NCBI GenBank assembly: GCA_029933535.1
Contig: JAOZNZ010000003.1
Coordinates: 1 to 29,988 of the forward strand
DNA length: 29,988 bases
Source: a bacterium
GTDB lineage: Bacteria; Auribacterota; UBA3054; B51-G9
Reading direction: 5' to 3'
In this document: piece after piece, positions 7,780 through 16,430 of the stretch
Layout: every line of letters begins with the position of its first letter
Position numbering within the stretch: the first letter of the stretch is position 1
Program-made: the position numbers and the translations under genes
Notes under the pieces: generated by a model
The model's input: the letters and a program-made list of their open reading frames with translations, nothing else
Told to the model about the DNA's origin: nothing
Databases searched by the model: none

Positions 7780-8078
7780 GAGGAAAAAACTGGAATATTG
7801 GATTAATGGAATGATGGATTAATGGAGTGATGGAGTAATGGAGTGATGGAGTAAGCTACGTTTTTGGCCCACGCCGTGACTTGCATATGTCGGGATATGT
7901 TGAATTTCCAGCGAGAGCCGTGAATTCACGTAAAACGTGTTAATATAAAATAATAAAGAACAAATAAAAAATTAGTTAATTTAAGAATTTTAGACATTAT
8001 TTTTTAAAAATATTGTATTCATTCGTGTTAATTTGTGTCCATTAGTGGTAAAAAATATTATTTAATCCGTGATAATCC
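7780..8078. repeat. Repeat-filled gap between dciA and the repeat protein
   Basis: About 300 bases without a gene. It holds about six units of TGGAGTAATGGAGTGA type (7794-7852), a perfect 12-bp palindrome CGTGAATTCACG (7919-7930) overlapping CACGTAAAACGTG, an AT-rich stretch, and phrases TTCGTGTTAATTTGTG (8021-8036) and AATCCGTGATAATCCGTG (8064-8081) that run into the next gene's start. I see no RNA gene. Confidence 0.7.
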
Positions 8079-10664
8079 GTGAAATTCGTGTCAAAAATAT
8101 TTTTATTTCTTCTTTTTATTTTTTCAGCAAATATTTTTGCTTTGAATTTAAATGAAAATTCTATTACCGGGAAAACAGCTTCAGCATTAAATTACGCATT
8201 TAAAAATCTTGGTATTTCCCGTAGAAGTCTTGGATTTGAAAAAGCCTGGTATAAAGATGAATTCCGTCTGCCAATTCAGGAAAAATGTCTTGCAGATCCT
8301 GTTTTTCCAATTGAAATGAGTGATAAACTGATTTCTAATATTGATAATTTATCCCCTCTACAAATTATTTCTGAAATTACATCTGTTCCTTACTCAGAAA
8401 AAAATTCAACTAATTCAATTGAAAATCTGATTCAAATCCGCGAAAAATTATTTGTTTTTTTTCAAAAATATCAAAACAAAAAACTTTATAATTATTTGAT
8501 TTTTAATTTTAGTAACGTTAAAGAAAAAAGAAACGAATTCGATAATCTTATTAATGCAGGCGCAAATAAACAAATTATTAATAATTTGATTAATCAAGCT
8601 GATAATTATTTACTTCAGGAAGAAAATATTAATCAATATATTTTTACTGAATTATCAAATTTTTCAGTTTCTCAATGTATTTCCTATGTTTATGAAGTTA
8701 TTAATAATGCAAACAAAATAACTTTTGATGATAAATTTATAAAATTAAAAGATGATTTTATAAAAAAAGGTATCCAAATAGGTTCTTATGGCAGAGATGT
8801 TTATACAAATAAAAATACGTGGCTTATTATTGATCCGGGGGGCGATGATATTTATGATAATTTATCAGGTTTTGCTTCAATTGAAATTAATCAACCACTA
8901 AAAATTATTATTGATTTTGACGGCGATGATGTTTATAAAAATGATTTTTCTTTTGGCGCAGCTTGCGGTATTTTTGGAATAAGTGTTTTAATTGATAAAA
9001 ATGGAAATGATAGTTATAAAAATGGATCTATGGCTCAGGGAGCAGGATTGGGTGGAGTAGGAATTTTAATGGATTCTAATGGTGATGATTTTTATTCTGC
9101 TGATAATTATTCCCAGGGCGCGGGATTTTTTGGACTTGGTGCGCTTATTGATAATAACGGTAATGATAATTTTAATGTTAGTTCTTATGGTCAGGCTATT
9201 GGCTTTACAAAAGGTTATGGTTTTTTAATTGATAATAATGGAAATGATATTTATTATGCCGGAGGTGTTTATCCGGATATCGGAAGATATGATAATAATT
9301 ATATTTCTATGAGCCAGGGAATAGGTATTGGTAAACGTCCTTTTGCTTCCGGGGGTATTGGAACCCTAATTGATAAAAACGGGAATGATACATATATTGC
9401 TGATGTTTTCGGTCAGGGATCTGCTTATTGGTTTGGGTTAGGTATGCTGATCGATAAACGTGGTCAGGATACTTACAATTTATATGAATATGGACAAGGT
9501 GCAGGTATTCACATGGGTTGCGGGATTCTTGCTGATGGAGAAGGTAATGATGTCTATACTTTGAAAGGTGGAATTGGTCAGGGAGCCGAACATGATTTTT
9601 CGGTTGGTCTTCTTAGAGACTATTCAGGAAATGATAAGTATAATGGAAATATTACCGTTCAGGGAGGAGCAATAAATAACGGCGTTTCTTTCTTAATTGA
9701 TGATAAAGGCAATGATTGGTACAGTTCCTGGAGCAATATTTCTCATGGTGATGGAGAATGGGCTGAAAGGCGAGATTTTGGTTCTATAGGATTTTTACTT
9801 GATTTATCCGGAAAAGATAAGTATGGAATAAAAGAAACAAATAATTTTAAAAAAATAAACGGCTTAATAGGCATTTGTGTTGATTTCCCCACTAATTTTA
9901 TCTATACAAATAAAATTAATTTAATTAATAAAAAATTAGCAATAAATAAATTTGAAAACTGCTACCCTTATTCACTTAAATATAAATCACCCAAAATTGA
10001 AAATGTTAATTTTGAAAGATTATATCGAATGGCTATTGAATCTTCATATTCAAAAGAAAAAAATATATTATCAGAAAAAGCTGTAAATAAATTAAAACAA
10101 CTCGGACCAAAAATTATTCCTTTACTCGCTAAAAAAATCGAACATCCGTGTAATCAAAGCAGTTATGCAATTCAGAATATAATTATGTCGTGGAAAACTA
10201 ATGCAATTCCAATGTTACTGGAAGCATATAATTCAACAACAAATCAACGGGTTAAACGTGTATTAATATATTTTATGGGATTAAATCGTGACAACAGAAT
10301 TGAACCTGCTGCAGTTAAAGAATTAAATGATAATAAAAACAGATCAATAGCTTTGTGGGCACTTGGAAATTGTGGAGTTACTCAATCAATTGAATATGCA
10401 GAAAAATATTTATTTGAAGGTGAAACTGAAATGACACGTGTCCGCAGCGCGGGAATTTTAAGAAAAGTAGGTTCAACGAATGAAACAGCTATGTTGGTTG
10501 ATATTTTGAAATTACCGGATGATAATATGTGGAATTTAAAATGTGCAGCGGTTAAAGCATTGGAAAAGCAAAGCAATACGGTTATTTCAGTAATAAAAGA
10601 AGAGTGGGAAGAATTACCTGAAGACTCGAAAGCACTGATAAACAGTGTTTTTAAGGTAAATTAA
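8079..10664 (+). CDS. Secreted protein with DxxGxDxY repeats and HEAT-like C-terminus
   Basis: 861 residues, function unknown. Seen: a signal peptide (VSKIFLFLLFIFSANIFA, about 4-21); a helical N-terminal part to about 230; twelve copies of D-x-x-G-x-D-x-[YF] beginning at 252, 279, 306, 332, 358, 385, 432, 459, 486, 514, 541 and 575, mostly 26-28 residues apart; and HEAT-like helical repeats about 660-840 (for example NRSIALWALGNCG, RVRSAGILRKVG). The repeat core reads roughly QGAGxxGxGxLIDxxGNDxY. Periodic Asp/Gly/Asn turns suggest a beta-solenoid, perhaps calcium-binding like RTX repeats, but the motif is not canonical RTX. The start could be GTG 8079 or GTG 8088; both lie in an intergenic tandem repeat and neither has a ribosome site. 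It is an exported, probably periplasmic or surface, structural or binding protein by inference. Confidence 0.85.
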   Translation: MKFVSKIFLFLLFIFSANIFALNLNENSITGKTASALNYAFKNLGISRRSLGFEKAWYKDEFRLPIQEKCLADPVFPIEMSDKLISNIDNLSPLQIISEITSVPYSEKNSTNSIENLIQIREKLFVFFQKYQNKKLYNYLIFNFSNVKEKRNEFDNLINAGANKQIINNLINQADNYLLQEENINQYIFTELSNFSVSQCISYVYEVINNANKITFDDKFIKLKDDFIKKGIQIGSYGRDVYTNKNTWLIIDPGGDDIYDNLSGFASIEINQPLKIIIDFDGDDVYKNDFSFGAACGIFGISVLIDKNGNDSYKNGSMAQGAGLGGVGILMDSNGDDFYSADNYSQGAGFFGLGALIDNNGNDNFNVSSYGQAIGFTKGYGFLIDNNGNDIYYAGGVYPDIGRYDNNYISMSQGIGIGKRPFASGGIGTLIDKNGNDTYIADVFGQGSAYWFGLGMLIDKRGQDTYNLYEYGQGAGIHMGCGILADGEGNDVYTLKGGIGQGAEHDFSVGLLRDYSGNDKYNGNITVQGGAINNGVSFLIDDKGNDWYSSWSNISHGDGEWAERRDFGSIGFLLDLSGKDKYGIKETNNFKKINGLIGICVDFPTNFIYTNKINLINKKLAINKFENCYPYSLKYKSPKIENVNFERLYRMAIESSYSKEKNILSEKAVNKLKQLGPKIIPLLAKKIEHPCNQSSYAIQNIIMSWKTNAIPMLLEAYNSTTNQRVKRVLIYFMGLNRDNRIEPAAVKELNDNKNRSIALWALGNCGVTQSIEYAEKYLFEGETEMTRVRSAGILRKVGSTNETAMLVDILKLPDDNMWNLKCAAVKALEKQSNTVISVIKEEWEELPEDSKALINSVFKVN

Positions 10665-10688
10665 GCTCTTGACCGGCGCATGCCGAGT

Positions 10689-10764
10689 CTCCCTTTATTA
10701 AAGGGAGTACCCGCAATAGCGGGGGAGGGATTTAAATCCCCCTAACCCCCTTTAGGAAAGGGGG
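10689..10764. repeat. Cluster of four hairpins between convergent genes
   Basis: CTCCCTTT-ATT-AAAGGGAG (10689-10707), CCCGC-AATA-GCGGG (10710-10723), the palindrome GGGATTTAAATCCC (10727-10740) and CCCCCTTT-AGG-AAAGGGGG (10746-10764), nearly back to back. The CCCCTAACCCCCTTT wording resembles a widespread intergenic repeat seen in many environmental genomes. Confidence 0.8.
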
Positions 10765-10771
10765 AATCGAT

Positions 10772-10798
10772 AAGTTTGCCTGTCAGGCAAACTTTTGC
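10772..10798 (+). terminator. Terminator hairpin between convergent genes
   Basis: AAGTTTGCCTG (10772-10782) pairs perfectly with CAGGCAAACTT (10784-10794), followed by TT. It probably ends the repeat-protein transcript; it could serve the opposite-strand hemerythrin gene too, though that side has a poorer T-run. Confidence 0.65.
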
Positions 10799-10803
10799 TT
10801 TGA

Positions 10804-11229
10804 TTACTCTTCAGCTATTTCAATTCCTTTATCTTTTAAAAATGTCCCGAATTCCAGATCTACTACACAAATATGTTTGACAAGCCAATTAATTAACAGA
10901 GTATCAATTGAATCGGCAAGTTGATGTGTAGCCCCGTCTTCAGTAAAATAATCTACTAAATCGTTTAATGTTGTTTTGAACTCATCATGTTTTAATTTTT
11001 GATGTTCAAGACCGGGATAATTAGTTTCACTCATATGTTTTTCTTCGGCAGAAAAATGATAATTAGTATATTCAATCAAAAAATCAAGTGTTTTAACAAT
11101 TTGATTAACGCTATGATGTGATTCTATAGCATTTGTCAGGTCGTTAAGATGTTGTATAAGCAATTTATGCTGTTCATCAACTAATTCAACACCAATAGAC
11201 ATATCATCGGTCCATAGTATTTTTTTCAT
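10804..11229 (-). CDS. Bacteriohemerythrin
   Basis: Single-domain hemerythrin, 141 residues: a di-iron four-helix bundle that binds O2 (storage, delivery or sensing). Seen ligand candidates: H21 (DEQH), H58 and E62 (YHFSAEE), H76/H81 (EHQKLKH), H119 and D124 (KHICVVD). The spacing H76-x4-H81 is one longer than the usual H-x3-H, with Q77 where the first His is expected. The ribosome site AAGGA precedes the ATG, and the gene has its own promoter at 11310-11338. It is probably monocistronic, since it converges with the repeat protein and lies behind that promoter. Fits a microaerobic or redox-variable life style, by inference. Confidence 0.92.
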   Translation of the reverse strand: MKKILWTDDMSIGVELVDEQHKLLIQHLNDLTNAIESHHSVNQIVKTLDFLIEYTNYHFSAEEKHMSETNYPGLEHQKLKHDEFKTTLNDLVDYFTEDGATHQLADSIDTLLINWLVKHICVVDLEFGTFLKDKGIEIAEE

Positions 11230-11309
11230 AATATTTTTTCCTTTATTTTATTATTATCCCGTTGAGAGAGAAATAAGTCTTTATAACGCATTAATTTAAT
11301 ATACTTATC

Positions 11310-11338
11310 ATAATATCAAAATTAATATTTATTGTCAA
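11310..11338 (-). promoter_or_regulatory. Promoter of the bacteriohemerythrin gene
   Basis: On the minus strand, a perfect TTGACA (11333-11338), 17-bp spacer and TATTAT (11310-11315). The leader would be about 75 bases. Confidence 0.75.
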
Positions 11339-11342
11339 ATTA

Positions 11343-11996
11343 TTAATATCCAAAAGAATATACTTTCTCCAATTCTTCAGCTTCTGAAAGATGTTTTGGG
11401 GTAATCATTATTCTGTTAGTCGGTACCGGGCCGGCTTCTACCATTTCTAAATCATTTTTATAAGGTTTCCAATCTAATTCGCCAAGGGAATACAATTTCC
11501 CTAATTCAATTTTACTTACATCTTTGAAGGCTTTAAATACTAATTCTGAGCAATAAATATTTTCGTCATCCATTTTATAATTAATATCATATAATCTGCC
11601 TTGATATTTATTAAGAGCGTTAACAAAATCAGGAATAAATTTTGAATATGATTTTTTAACTCTGAAAACTTCAATTGCTGAAGACCTTCCTCTCAAAATC
11701 CACAGATATAATGGAGTTGAATGAACGTCACCGATAGCTTCATTTACAACCCATTTATCATTTTCTTTTATAACTACACCACAATGTGAAAATGGGGAAT
11801 GTGTTACACCTTCAATAATATTAACTAAGATACATTTTGGAAGTGATTGAAAAACAATATCTCCTTCTTGTGGACTATAAGACCATAATGGATATGCAGG
11901 AAAAAGAAGAACATAAAATGCTGTTATTATACCGAAACCGATAATAATAAAAAACCTTATTTTTCCGCCTTTTGATTTTGGAAATAAAATATCCAT
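11343..11996 (-). CDS. Membrane-anchored YiiX-like permuted papain amidase/peptidase
   Basis: 217 residues. Seen: a basic N-terminus and one membrane segment about 14-33; then EGDIVFQS, H71 in FSHCGVV and C149 in IYCSELVFKAF, the His-first, Cys-second order of the permuted NlpC/P60-like YaeF/YiiX (C92) family; and Y-D-x-x-Y-x-x-D before the Cys. Such enzymes cleave amide bonds, in cell wall peptides or lipids; the substrate here is unknown. The start codon lies one base after the ktrA stop, so the genes are surely co-transcribed and probably translationally coupled. The -35 of the hemerythrin promoter begins a few bases past its stop. Confidence 0.8.
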   Translation of the reverse strand: MDILFPKSKGGKIRFFIIIGFGIITAFYVLLFPAYPLWSYSPQEGDIVFQSLPKCILVNIIEGVTHSPFSHCGVVIKENDKWVVNEAIGDVHSTPLYLWILRGRSSAIEVFRVKKSYSKFIPDFVNALNKYQGRLYDINYKMDDENIYCSELVFKAFKDVSKIELGKLYSLGELDWKPYKNDLEMVEAGPVPTNRIMITPKHLSEAEELEKVYSFGY

Positions 11997-11997
11997 T

Positions 11998-12705
11998 TTA
12001 TTCTATGGCTGCGAATTTTTTTACATCGTTTTCTTTACCTGCAACGACGAGAATATCATCTTTTTCAAAAATATCTTCAGGAGAGAAAGTTAAAAGAAAA
12101 TTTCTAATTTCTTCTTTATCGTTGTCATTATCAGTTTCTTGTTTTTTGTTTTCTATAAGCCTTCTGATTCCTATGACATTTATACCATATCTTGAGCGAA
12201 CTCTCAAATCATAAATATTTTTACCAATAAAACTTTCAGGTACTTTTAATTCAGCAATTGCCGCGTTATCAGATAAAGGAATAAGTTCTGTAAGTCCCGG
12301 TGTGGCAATTTTTTGAGCTGTTCGCAATCCCATTTCCTTTTCAGGATTTACTACTTCGTCAGCTCCAACAACTTTAAGGATTCTGGCGTGTAAGTCTGTT
12401 GAAGCTCTTGCAATAATTCTTGTTACACCGAGTTGTTTTAGTAAAGCGGTAGTAAGAATATTATTTTGAATATTATTGTCACCAATTGCACAAATGACAG
12501 TATCTATTTCTTCAATTCTCGCTTCGCGCAAAGCAGATTCGTTTGTACTGTTAAAAGACAACGCATTGTCAACATCTTTGCTGATATCCTGAACAAGATT
12601 ACGATTTATATCAATAGCGAGTACCGGGAAATGATGTTGTGATAGCCATAAGGCCACTTCTGTTCCAAAACGTCCGAGACCGATAACTGCGAATTTTTTG
12701 CTCAT
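11998..12705 (-). CDS. ktrA: KtrA/TrkA-type potassium channel regulatory subunit
   Basis: Cytosolic RCK protein that gates the KtrB channel in response to nucleotide. 235 residues. Seen: the Rossmann motif GLGRFG (9-14); the acidic end of strand 2 (AIDIN, 30-34); the RCK_N domain to about 135; and an RCK_C (TrkA-C) domain about 140-235 ending IFEKDDILVVAGKENDV. A short, highly acidic insertion (about 184-200, KKQETDNDNDKEE) interrupts RCK_C in a loop. A strong ribosome site (AAGGAG) precedes the ATG. It follows ktrB by 167 bases and is followed at once by the papain-like amidase. Confidence 0.92.
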   Translation of the reverse strand: MSKKFAVIGLGRFGTEVALWLSQHHFPVLAIDINRNLVQDISKDVDNALSFNSTNESALREARIEEIDTVICAIGDNNIQNNILTTALLKQLGVTRIIARASTDLHARILKVVGADEVVNPEKEMGLRTAQKIATPGLTELIPLSDNAAIAELKVPESFIGKNIYDLRVRSRYGINVIGIRRLIENKKQETDNDNDKEEIRNFLLTFSPEDIFEKDDILVVAGKENDVKKFAAIE

Positions 12706-12751
12706 AATATCTCCTTACAGTTCGATTAAAAAATAAATTAAAAATAGCCAC

Positions 12752-12848
12752 AAAGTCACAAAGCCACAAAAAGAAAAGACTCATGATAATTAGTGTAATT
12801 AATATCAAAAAAATTATATTCATATTTTTAGTGCCTTAGTGGCAAATT
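12752..12848. repeat. CACAAAG-type repeat in the ktrB-ktrA gap
   Basis: GCCACAAAGTCACAAAGCCAC (about 12752-12772), then an AT-rich spacer and AGTGCCTTAGTGGC (about 12830-12843). Another member of the short stutter-repeat families; no gene seen. Confidence 0.6.
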
Positions 12849-12872
12849 TGAATTATAATAATAAATAAAAGT

Positions 12873-14945
12873 TCAACCTACCATTATATCAGCTTTAGGA
12901 TAAAATATTTCCTGCCTCTTCATCGGCTGCATTGACAATACAAGAGTAAGAGGTCCAACGCGACCGATAAACATTAAAACAATAATTACAAGTTTACCGA
13001 AAGTATTTAAATTAACGGTATCGCCCATACTCAAGCCAACAGTTCCAAACGCGGAAACGGTTTCAAAAGCGATAGATTCAGGGGAAAAAGACTGTGTAGC
13101 AATTAAAAAAGCAAAGCCTAAAACACAAGTAGTGATTCCCAGAAAAAAGACGGCAGCTGCACGATAAATTGTGCTATTAGATATAGAATAATTAAATCCT
13201 TGTGTTTCTTTATCACCGCGCATTAAAGTCCGAACAGTTAACAAAAGAATAAAAATAGTTGTTATTTTTACCCCGCCACCGGTTGATCCGGGAGCAACCC
13301 CGATAAACATAAGAACGATTGTAACAAATCTTGTAAGTGGAGAAACAGAATCAACAGTAATGGTATTAAAACCTGCGGTACGCGGAGTAACGGAATAAAA
13401 CCACGCGTTAGAGATTTTATCTATAACAGAGAAATTTTTAAGGGCTCCATTATTTTCGAATAAAAGAACAAAGCAAGTCATTCCGACAAGTAAAATAATA
13501 GTGGAATAGAAAACAACTTTTACATGAAAGCTAATTTTTCTATGTTTAAAAGTCATTATTTCAAAAAACCAGTAAAGAACTCCAAAACCCAGGCCGCCAA
13601 TAATTATAAGAGCAGAAAAAGTAAACAAAATTCCCGGATTATATTGAAAAGGTATTAAACTGTCGGTTTGAAGAGAAAAACCGGCGTTACAAAACGCGCT
13701 AATGGAATGAAAAACACTTTTCCAAAGGTTTGTTTTTAAAGGAATATTGAGTGACGAAAACTGTAAAAATAAAGTCGCTGCGCCAATAATTTCGATTATA
13801 AAAGTAAAAAGACAAATAAATTTTATCAGTCTGTATACCCTGTTAACACTTGCCTCTCCGGTCATTTTTGTGAGAGAATATTCCTGTCCTAATCCCACAT
13901 TTCTTCCAATAATAATTGCGGCAAAAGTTGATATTGTCATAATGCCAAGTCCACCGACTTGTATTAAAATCAGAATAATTGACTGGCCGAAGACAGTAAA
14001 GTCATGAGGAGTATCAAGAACTATTAATCCTGTAACACAGGTAGCGCTTACAGCGGTAAAAATGGCATCAATTGCTTTAATAGAAGAATCACCGGCTGAG
14101 GCATAAGGAAAAGAGAGTATAATTGCTCCGATACTTATTACAATAAAAAAACTTAAACCCAATAATTGTGCCGGCCTGCGAAATAAATATTTACTTAATT
14201 TCCCTGCGAACTTTGTTTTTGAAAAATATCGGATTGTAACAATTACTTGTCTAAAAGCAATAAGCGCGATAACAGTAAACAGATTATTAGTTAATAAATA
14301 CGTAAAAATAATTAGAGGAATAAGAAGCCATTCAATATAAGGACCATGTCGGAAAGAAGGGCGATTAATTCTCCATTCCTGTTTGCAGGAAACAAATAAA
14401 ACACTTAAAAATAAAATTATAATGGAAATGATGCCAATATGCGAGTTAACTATCCGATAACCCGCTTCCAGGATAGCGAGGCAAATAACAACACCATTCA
14501 ACCATAATAGAATACGTCCCCAAACACCCGGTTGAAATTTATCGTTATCCGATAAGCCGGCAACATTTTTATTAAAATTTTTACTATCTTTTAAAAGTAA
14601 AAAACCGGTAATTAAATTAAATAAAATACCAATAAAATTAATTGTCCAATCATTTGCAAAACAGTAAGCGAAACAGCATGACATACCAAAAAAAGCAAAA
14701 GCGCCAATAAAAAAGCCTGATTTTTTTCTTGAATATAAAAAAGAAACAGCAATAACAGCAAGAATTATAAAACATATAATGGCAATAATTCCGGTAAAAG
14801 AAATATGATCCCGTGCTCCGAATAAATTACCATAATTATTAATAGTAACGAGTAAAAAAATATTTACAGGTATAGCAGTTAATAATTGTACAATTCTCAG
14901 CAGAGAAGTGCGTCGTTGTTTAATATTTAATAAATGAAGGTTCAT
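12873..14945 (-). CDS. ktrB: KtrB/TrkH-family potassium uptake channel with long N-terminal membrane extension
   Basis: Potassium (possibly Na-coupled) uptake pore of the SKT family. Seen: the four filter loops ATCVTGL (about 301-307), AFCNAGFSL (417-425), VTPRTAGFN (519-527) and AFGTVGLS (632-639), each with the key glycine, and a C-terminal YPKADIMVG typical of KtrB. About 690 residues against about 450 for plain KtrB: an extra 250-residue N-terminus with about seven hydrophobic segments precedes the channel. A GTG at 14951 is in frame, but the ATG at 14945 looks better. TATAAT lies eight bases upstream and another, with an extended TG, at 14974-14979. It forms an operon with ktrA and the amidase. 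Confidence 0.92.
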   Translation of the reverse strand: MNLHLLNIKQRRTSLLRIVQLLTAIPVNIFLLVTINNYGNLFGARDHISFTGIIAIICFIILAVIAVSFLYSRKKSGFFIGAFAFFGMSCCFAYCFANDWTINFIGILFNLITGFLLLKDSKNFNKNVAGLSDNDKFQPGVWGRILLWLNGVVICLAILEAGYRIVNSHIGIISIIILFLSVLFVSCKQEWRINRPSFRHGPYIEWLLIPLIIFTYLLTNNLFTVIALIAFRQVIVTIRYFSKTKFAGKLSKYLFRRPAQLLGLSFFIVISIGAIILSFPYASAGDSSIKAIDAIFTAVSATCVTGLIVLDTPHDFTVFGQSIILILIQVGGLGIMTISTFAAIIIGRNVGLGQEYSLTKMTGEASVNRVYRLIKFICLFTFIIEIIGAATLFLQFSSLNIPLKTNLWKSVFHSISAFCNAGFSLQTDSLIPFQYNPGILFTFSALIIIGGLGFGVLYWFFEIMTFKHRKISFHVKVVFYSTIILLVGMTCFVLLFENNGALKNFSVIDKISNAWFYSVTPRTAGFNTITVDSVSPLTRFVTIVLMFIGVAPGSTGGGVKITTIFILLLTVRTLMRGDKETQGFNYSISNSTIYRAAAVFFLGITTCVLGFAFLIATQSFSPESIAFETVSAFGTVGLSMGDTVNLNTFGKLVIIVLMFIGRVGPLTLVLSMQPMKRQEIFYPKADIMVG

Positions 14946-14973
14946 TAACACATATTATACAAAAAAATATAAA

Positions 14974-14982
14974 ATTATAACA
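14974..14982 (-). promoter_or_regulatory. Candidate ktrB promoter (extended -10)
   Basis: TGTTATAAT on the minus strand, giving a leader of about 22 bases without a ribosome site. A second TATAAT (14954-14959) would make the transcript leaderless. No good -35 is seen for either. Confidence 0.4.
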
Positions 14983-14984
14983 GA

Positions 14985-15017
14985 ATAAAAAAGCTCTTCT
15001 AAAAAAGAAGAGCTTTT
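14985..15017 (-). terminator. Rho-independent terminator of the secreted-protein gene
   Basis: AGCTCTTCT (14992-15000) pairs with AGAAGAGCT (15006-15014) across a five-base loop. Read on the minus strand it is followed by a T-run (complement of 14985-14991), 30 bases past the stop of the gene at 15047-16321. Confidence 0.85.
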
Positions 15018-15046
15018 AAAAATAAAATAAAATAATAATATATAAT

Positions 15047-16321
15047 TTATTTAACTTGTTTGCCTTTAGCTTTTTTCTCATTCTTTTTATTGTAAGTAAG
15101 AGAAATACTGCTTGGAATAATCCATACCTGCCCGCCTTTTTCGGTATCCTGAGAATTATTACCGGTTAAAACAAGAGTAACAGGAAGCATAATAGCAAGG
15201 TTTTTACCATTTGGAGAAGTGTCGGTTAGCATTGTTGCGCCGCTAATGTCAGATTTTGAAGAATTAAAAGTAAAGTCGAGATATTTATTACCTTTTTTAT
15301 TTTTTGTTTTAAGAGTTAACTTCTTTTTCCCATTATTATCCAATTTAAGAACTAACTTTTTTGTTTTAACTTTATCTTCGCTTCCATCATCAGGAACAAA
15401 AGCTATATAATCACCAATCATAAATGAAACATCCAGATTTCCGAGATTATCTAGATCCGTACCATATTCTGAAATATTAACGCTGCCTTTAATTGTAATT
15501 TTATCTTTGTTAGCTTTATTAAATCTTTGAGAAAATTTTGCTTTTTTAATTTCAATTTTCGTATTATCAGGAACATTAACCGGTGTATTAGCGGAAAAAG
15601 AACTCATAGCTTGTATTTCAGGATCGCTTGAAGCAACCATTAGTTTTGTTCTTACAATTTGAGGAGTTCCATCAAAAGATGATGCATTCCAAGCTACAGC
15701 TCCGGCTGCATTTTCTAAATTTAGTTCTTCAATAATTGTACTTGATGCGGTTTGAAGCCAATTAAGCACAGTATCAAGTCCGGAATAGATATGAGAAGTA
15801 GTTTTTGCGTCATTTAACCTTGCGGCAAAGCCAAGAAAAATGGAATCTTGTTCAAACATCAAAGTTTGATTTGCGATATTAAAACTTCCTATGTCATTTG
15901 TTTCTGTCTGCATTACTCTTGAATCTACAGTATAGCTCATTTTGAGTTGAGTATCTTTTCGCATTGTATAAACAAGAGTTTGATCGAGATTGCTATTAGA
16001 GCCTTCAATGTATGAAACGGTATAAACGTAAAAATTTGAGGAAGAATCTCTGCCATAACCGGTAAACATTTTTCTTTGAGCAAAATTATTATAAAGTTTC
16101 TCTACACCAAGAATATAATCCATGTCATGTAAACTACTGTCATAATGCAAATTAACGCCTACAAGACTTACATGATTAGTTCCCGGAACGGGATCATATT
16201 CAACAAGACCTACGTCTCCATCTCCATCAACTTCGATAGTAATATTTCCGTTATTTAAGGAAGCGGAAAAAGCAAAACCTGTTATAAGCAGAGATAAAGT
16301 AATAATAATTTTTTTCATCAT
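15047..16321 (-). CDS. Secreted protein of unknown function
   Basis: 424 residues; I do not recognise a family. Seen: a classical signal peptide (MMKKIIITLSLLITGFAFSA, cleavage about residue 20); a beta-rich body starting SLNNGNITIEVDGDGDVGLVEYDP; regularly spaced V/I-x-V patterns; a middle helical patch (LDTVLNWLQTASSTIIEEL); and a lysine-rich C-terminal part (KKLVLKLDNNGKKKLTLKTKNKKG) ending KKAKGKQVK. There is no transmembrane anchor or cysteine-based lipobox, so it is probably periplasmic or released. Ribosome site AGGAC. It has its own promoter (16365-16393) and terminator (14985-15017), hence monocistronic and probably well expressed. Confidence 0.85.
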   Translation of the reverse strand: MMKKIIITLSLLITGFAFSASLNNGNITIEVDGDGDVGLVEYDPVPGTNHVSLVGVNLHYDSSLHDMDYILGVEKLYNNFAQRKMFTGYGRDSSSNFYVYTVSYIEGSNSNLDQTLVYTMRKDTQLKMSYTVDSRVMQTETNDIGSFNIANQTLMFEQDSIFLGFAARLNDAKTTSHIYSGLDTVLNWLQTASSTIIEELNLENAAGAVAWNASSFDGTPQIVRTKLMVASSDPEIQAMSSFSANTPVNVPDNTKIEIKKAKFSQRFNKANKDKITIKGSVNISEYGTDLDNLGNLDVSFMIGDYIAFVPDDGSEDKVKTKKLVLKLDNNGKKKLTLKTKNKKGNKYLDFTFNSSKSDISGATMLTDTSPNGKNLAIMLPVTLVLTGNNSQDTEKGGQVWIIPSSISLTYNKKNEKKAKGKQVK

Positions 16322-16364
16322 TTTGTCCTATGTTTTAAATATATTTAGTTATTATGTTTATTTC

Positions 16365-16393
16365 ATTATACCATATTTAGTATATTAAGACAA
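16365..16393 (-). promoter_or_regulatory. Promoter of the secreted-protein gene
   Basis: On the minus strand TTGTCT (16388-16393), 17-bp spacer, TATAAT (16365-16370) preceded by TGG, i.e. an extended -10. Confidence 0.7.
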
Positions 16394-16430
16394 TTGAATT
16401 CACAAAGAGAGAAATAAATAAATTTTATGA

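Noticed and set aside
12611..12823. 70-residue minus-strand ORF with hydrophobic start
   Set aside because: The second half is ktrA in another frame and the first half is AT-rich intergenic repeat; the hydrophobic look comes from T-rich codons.
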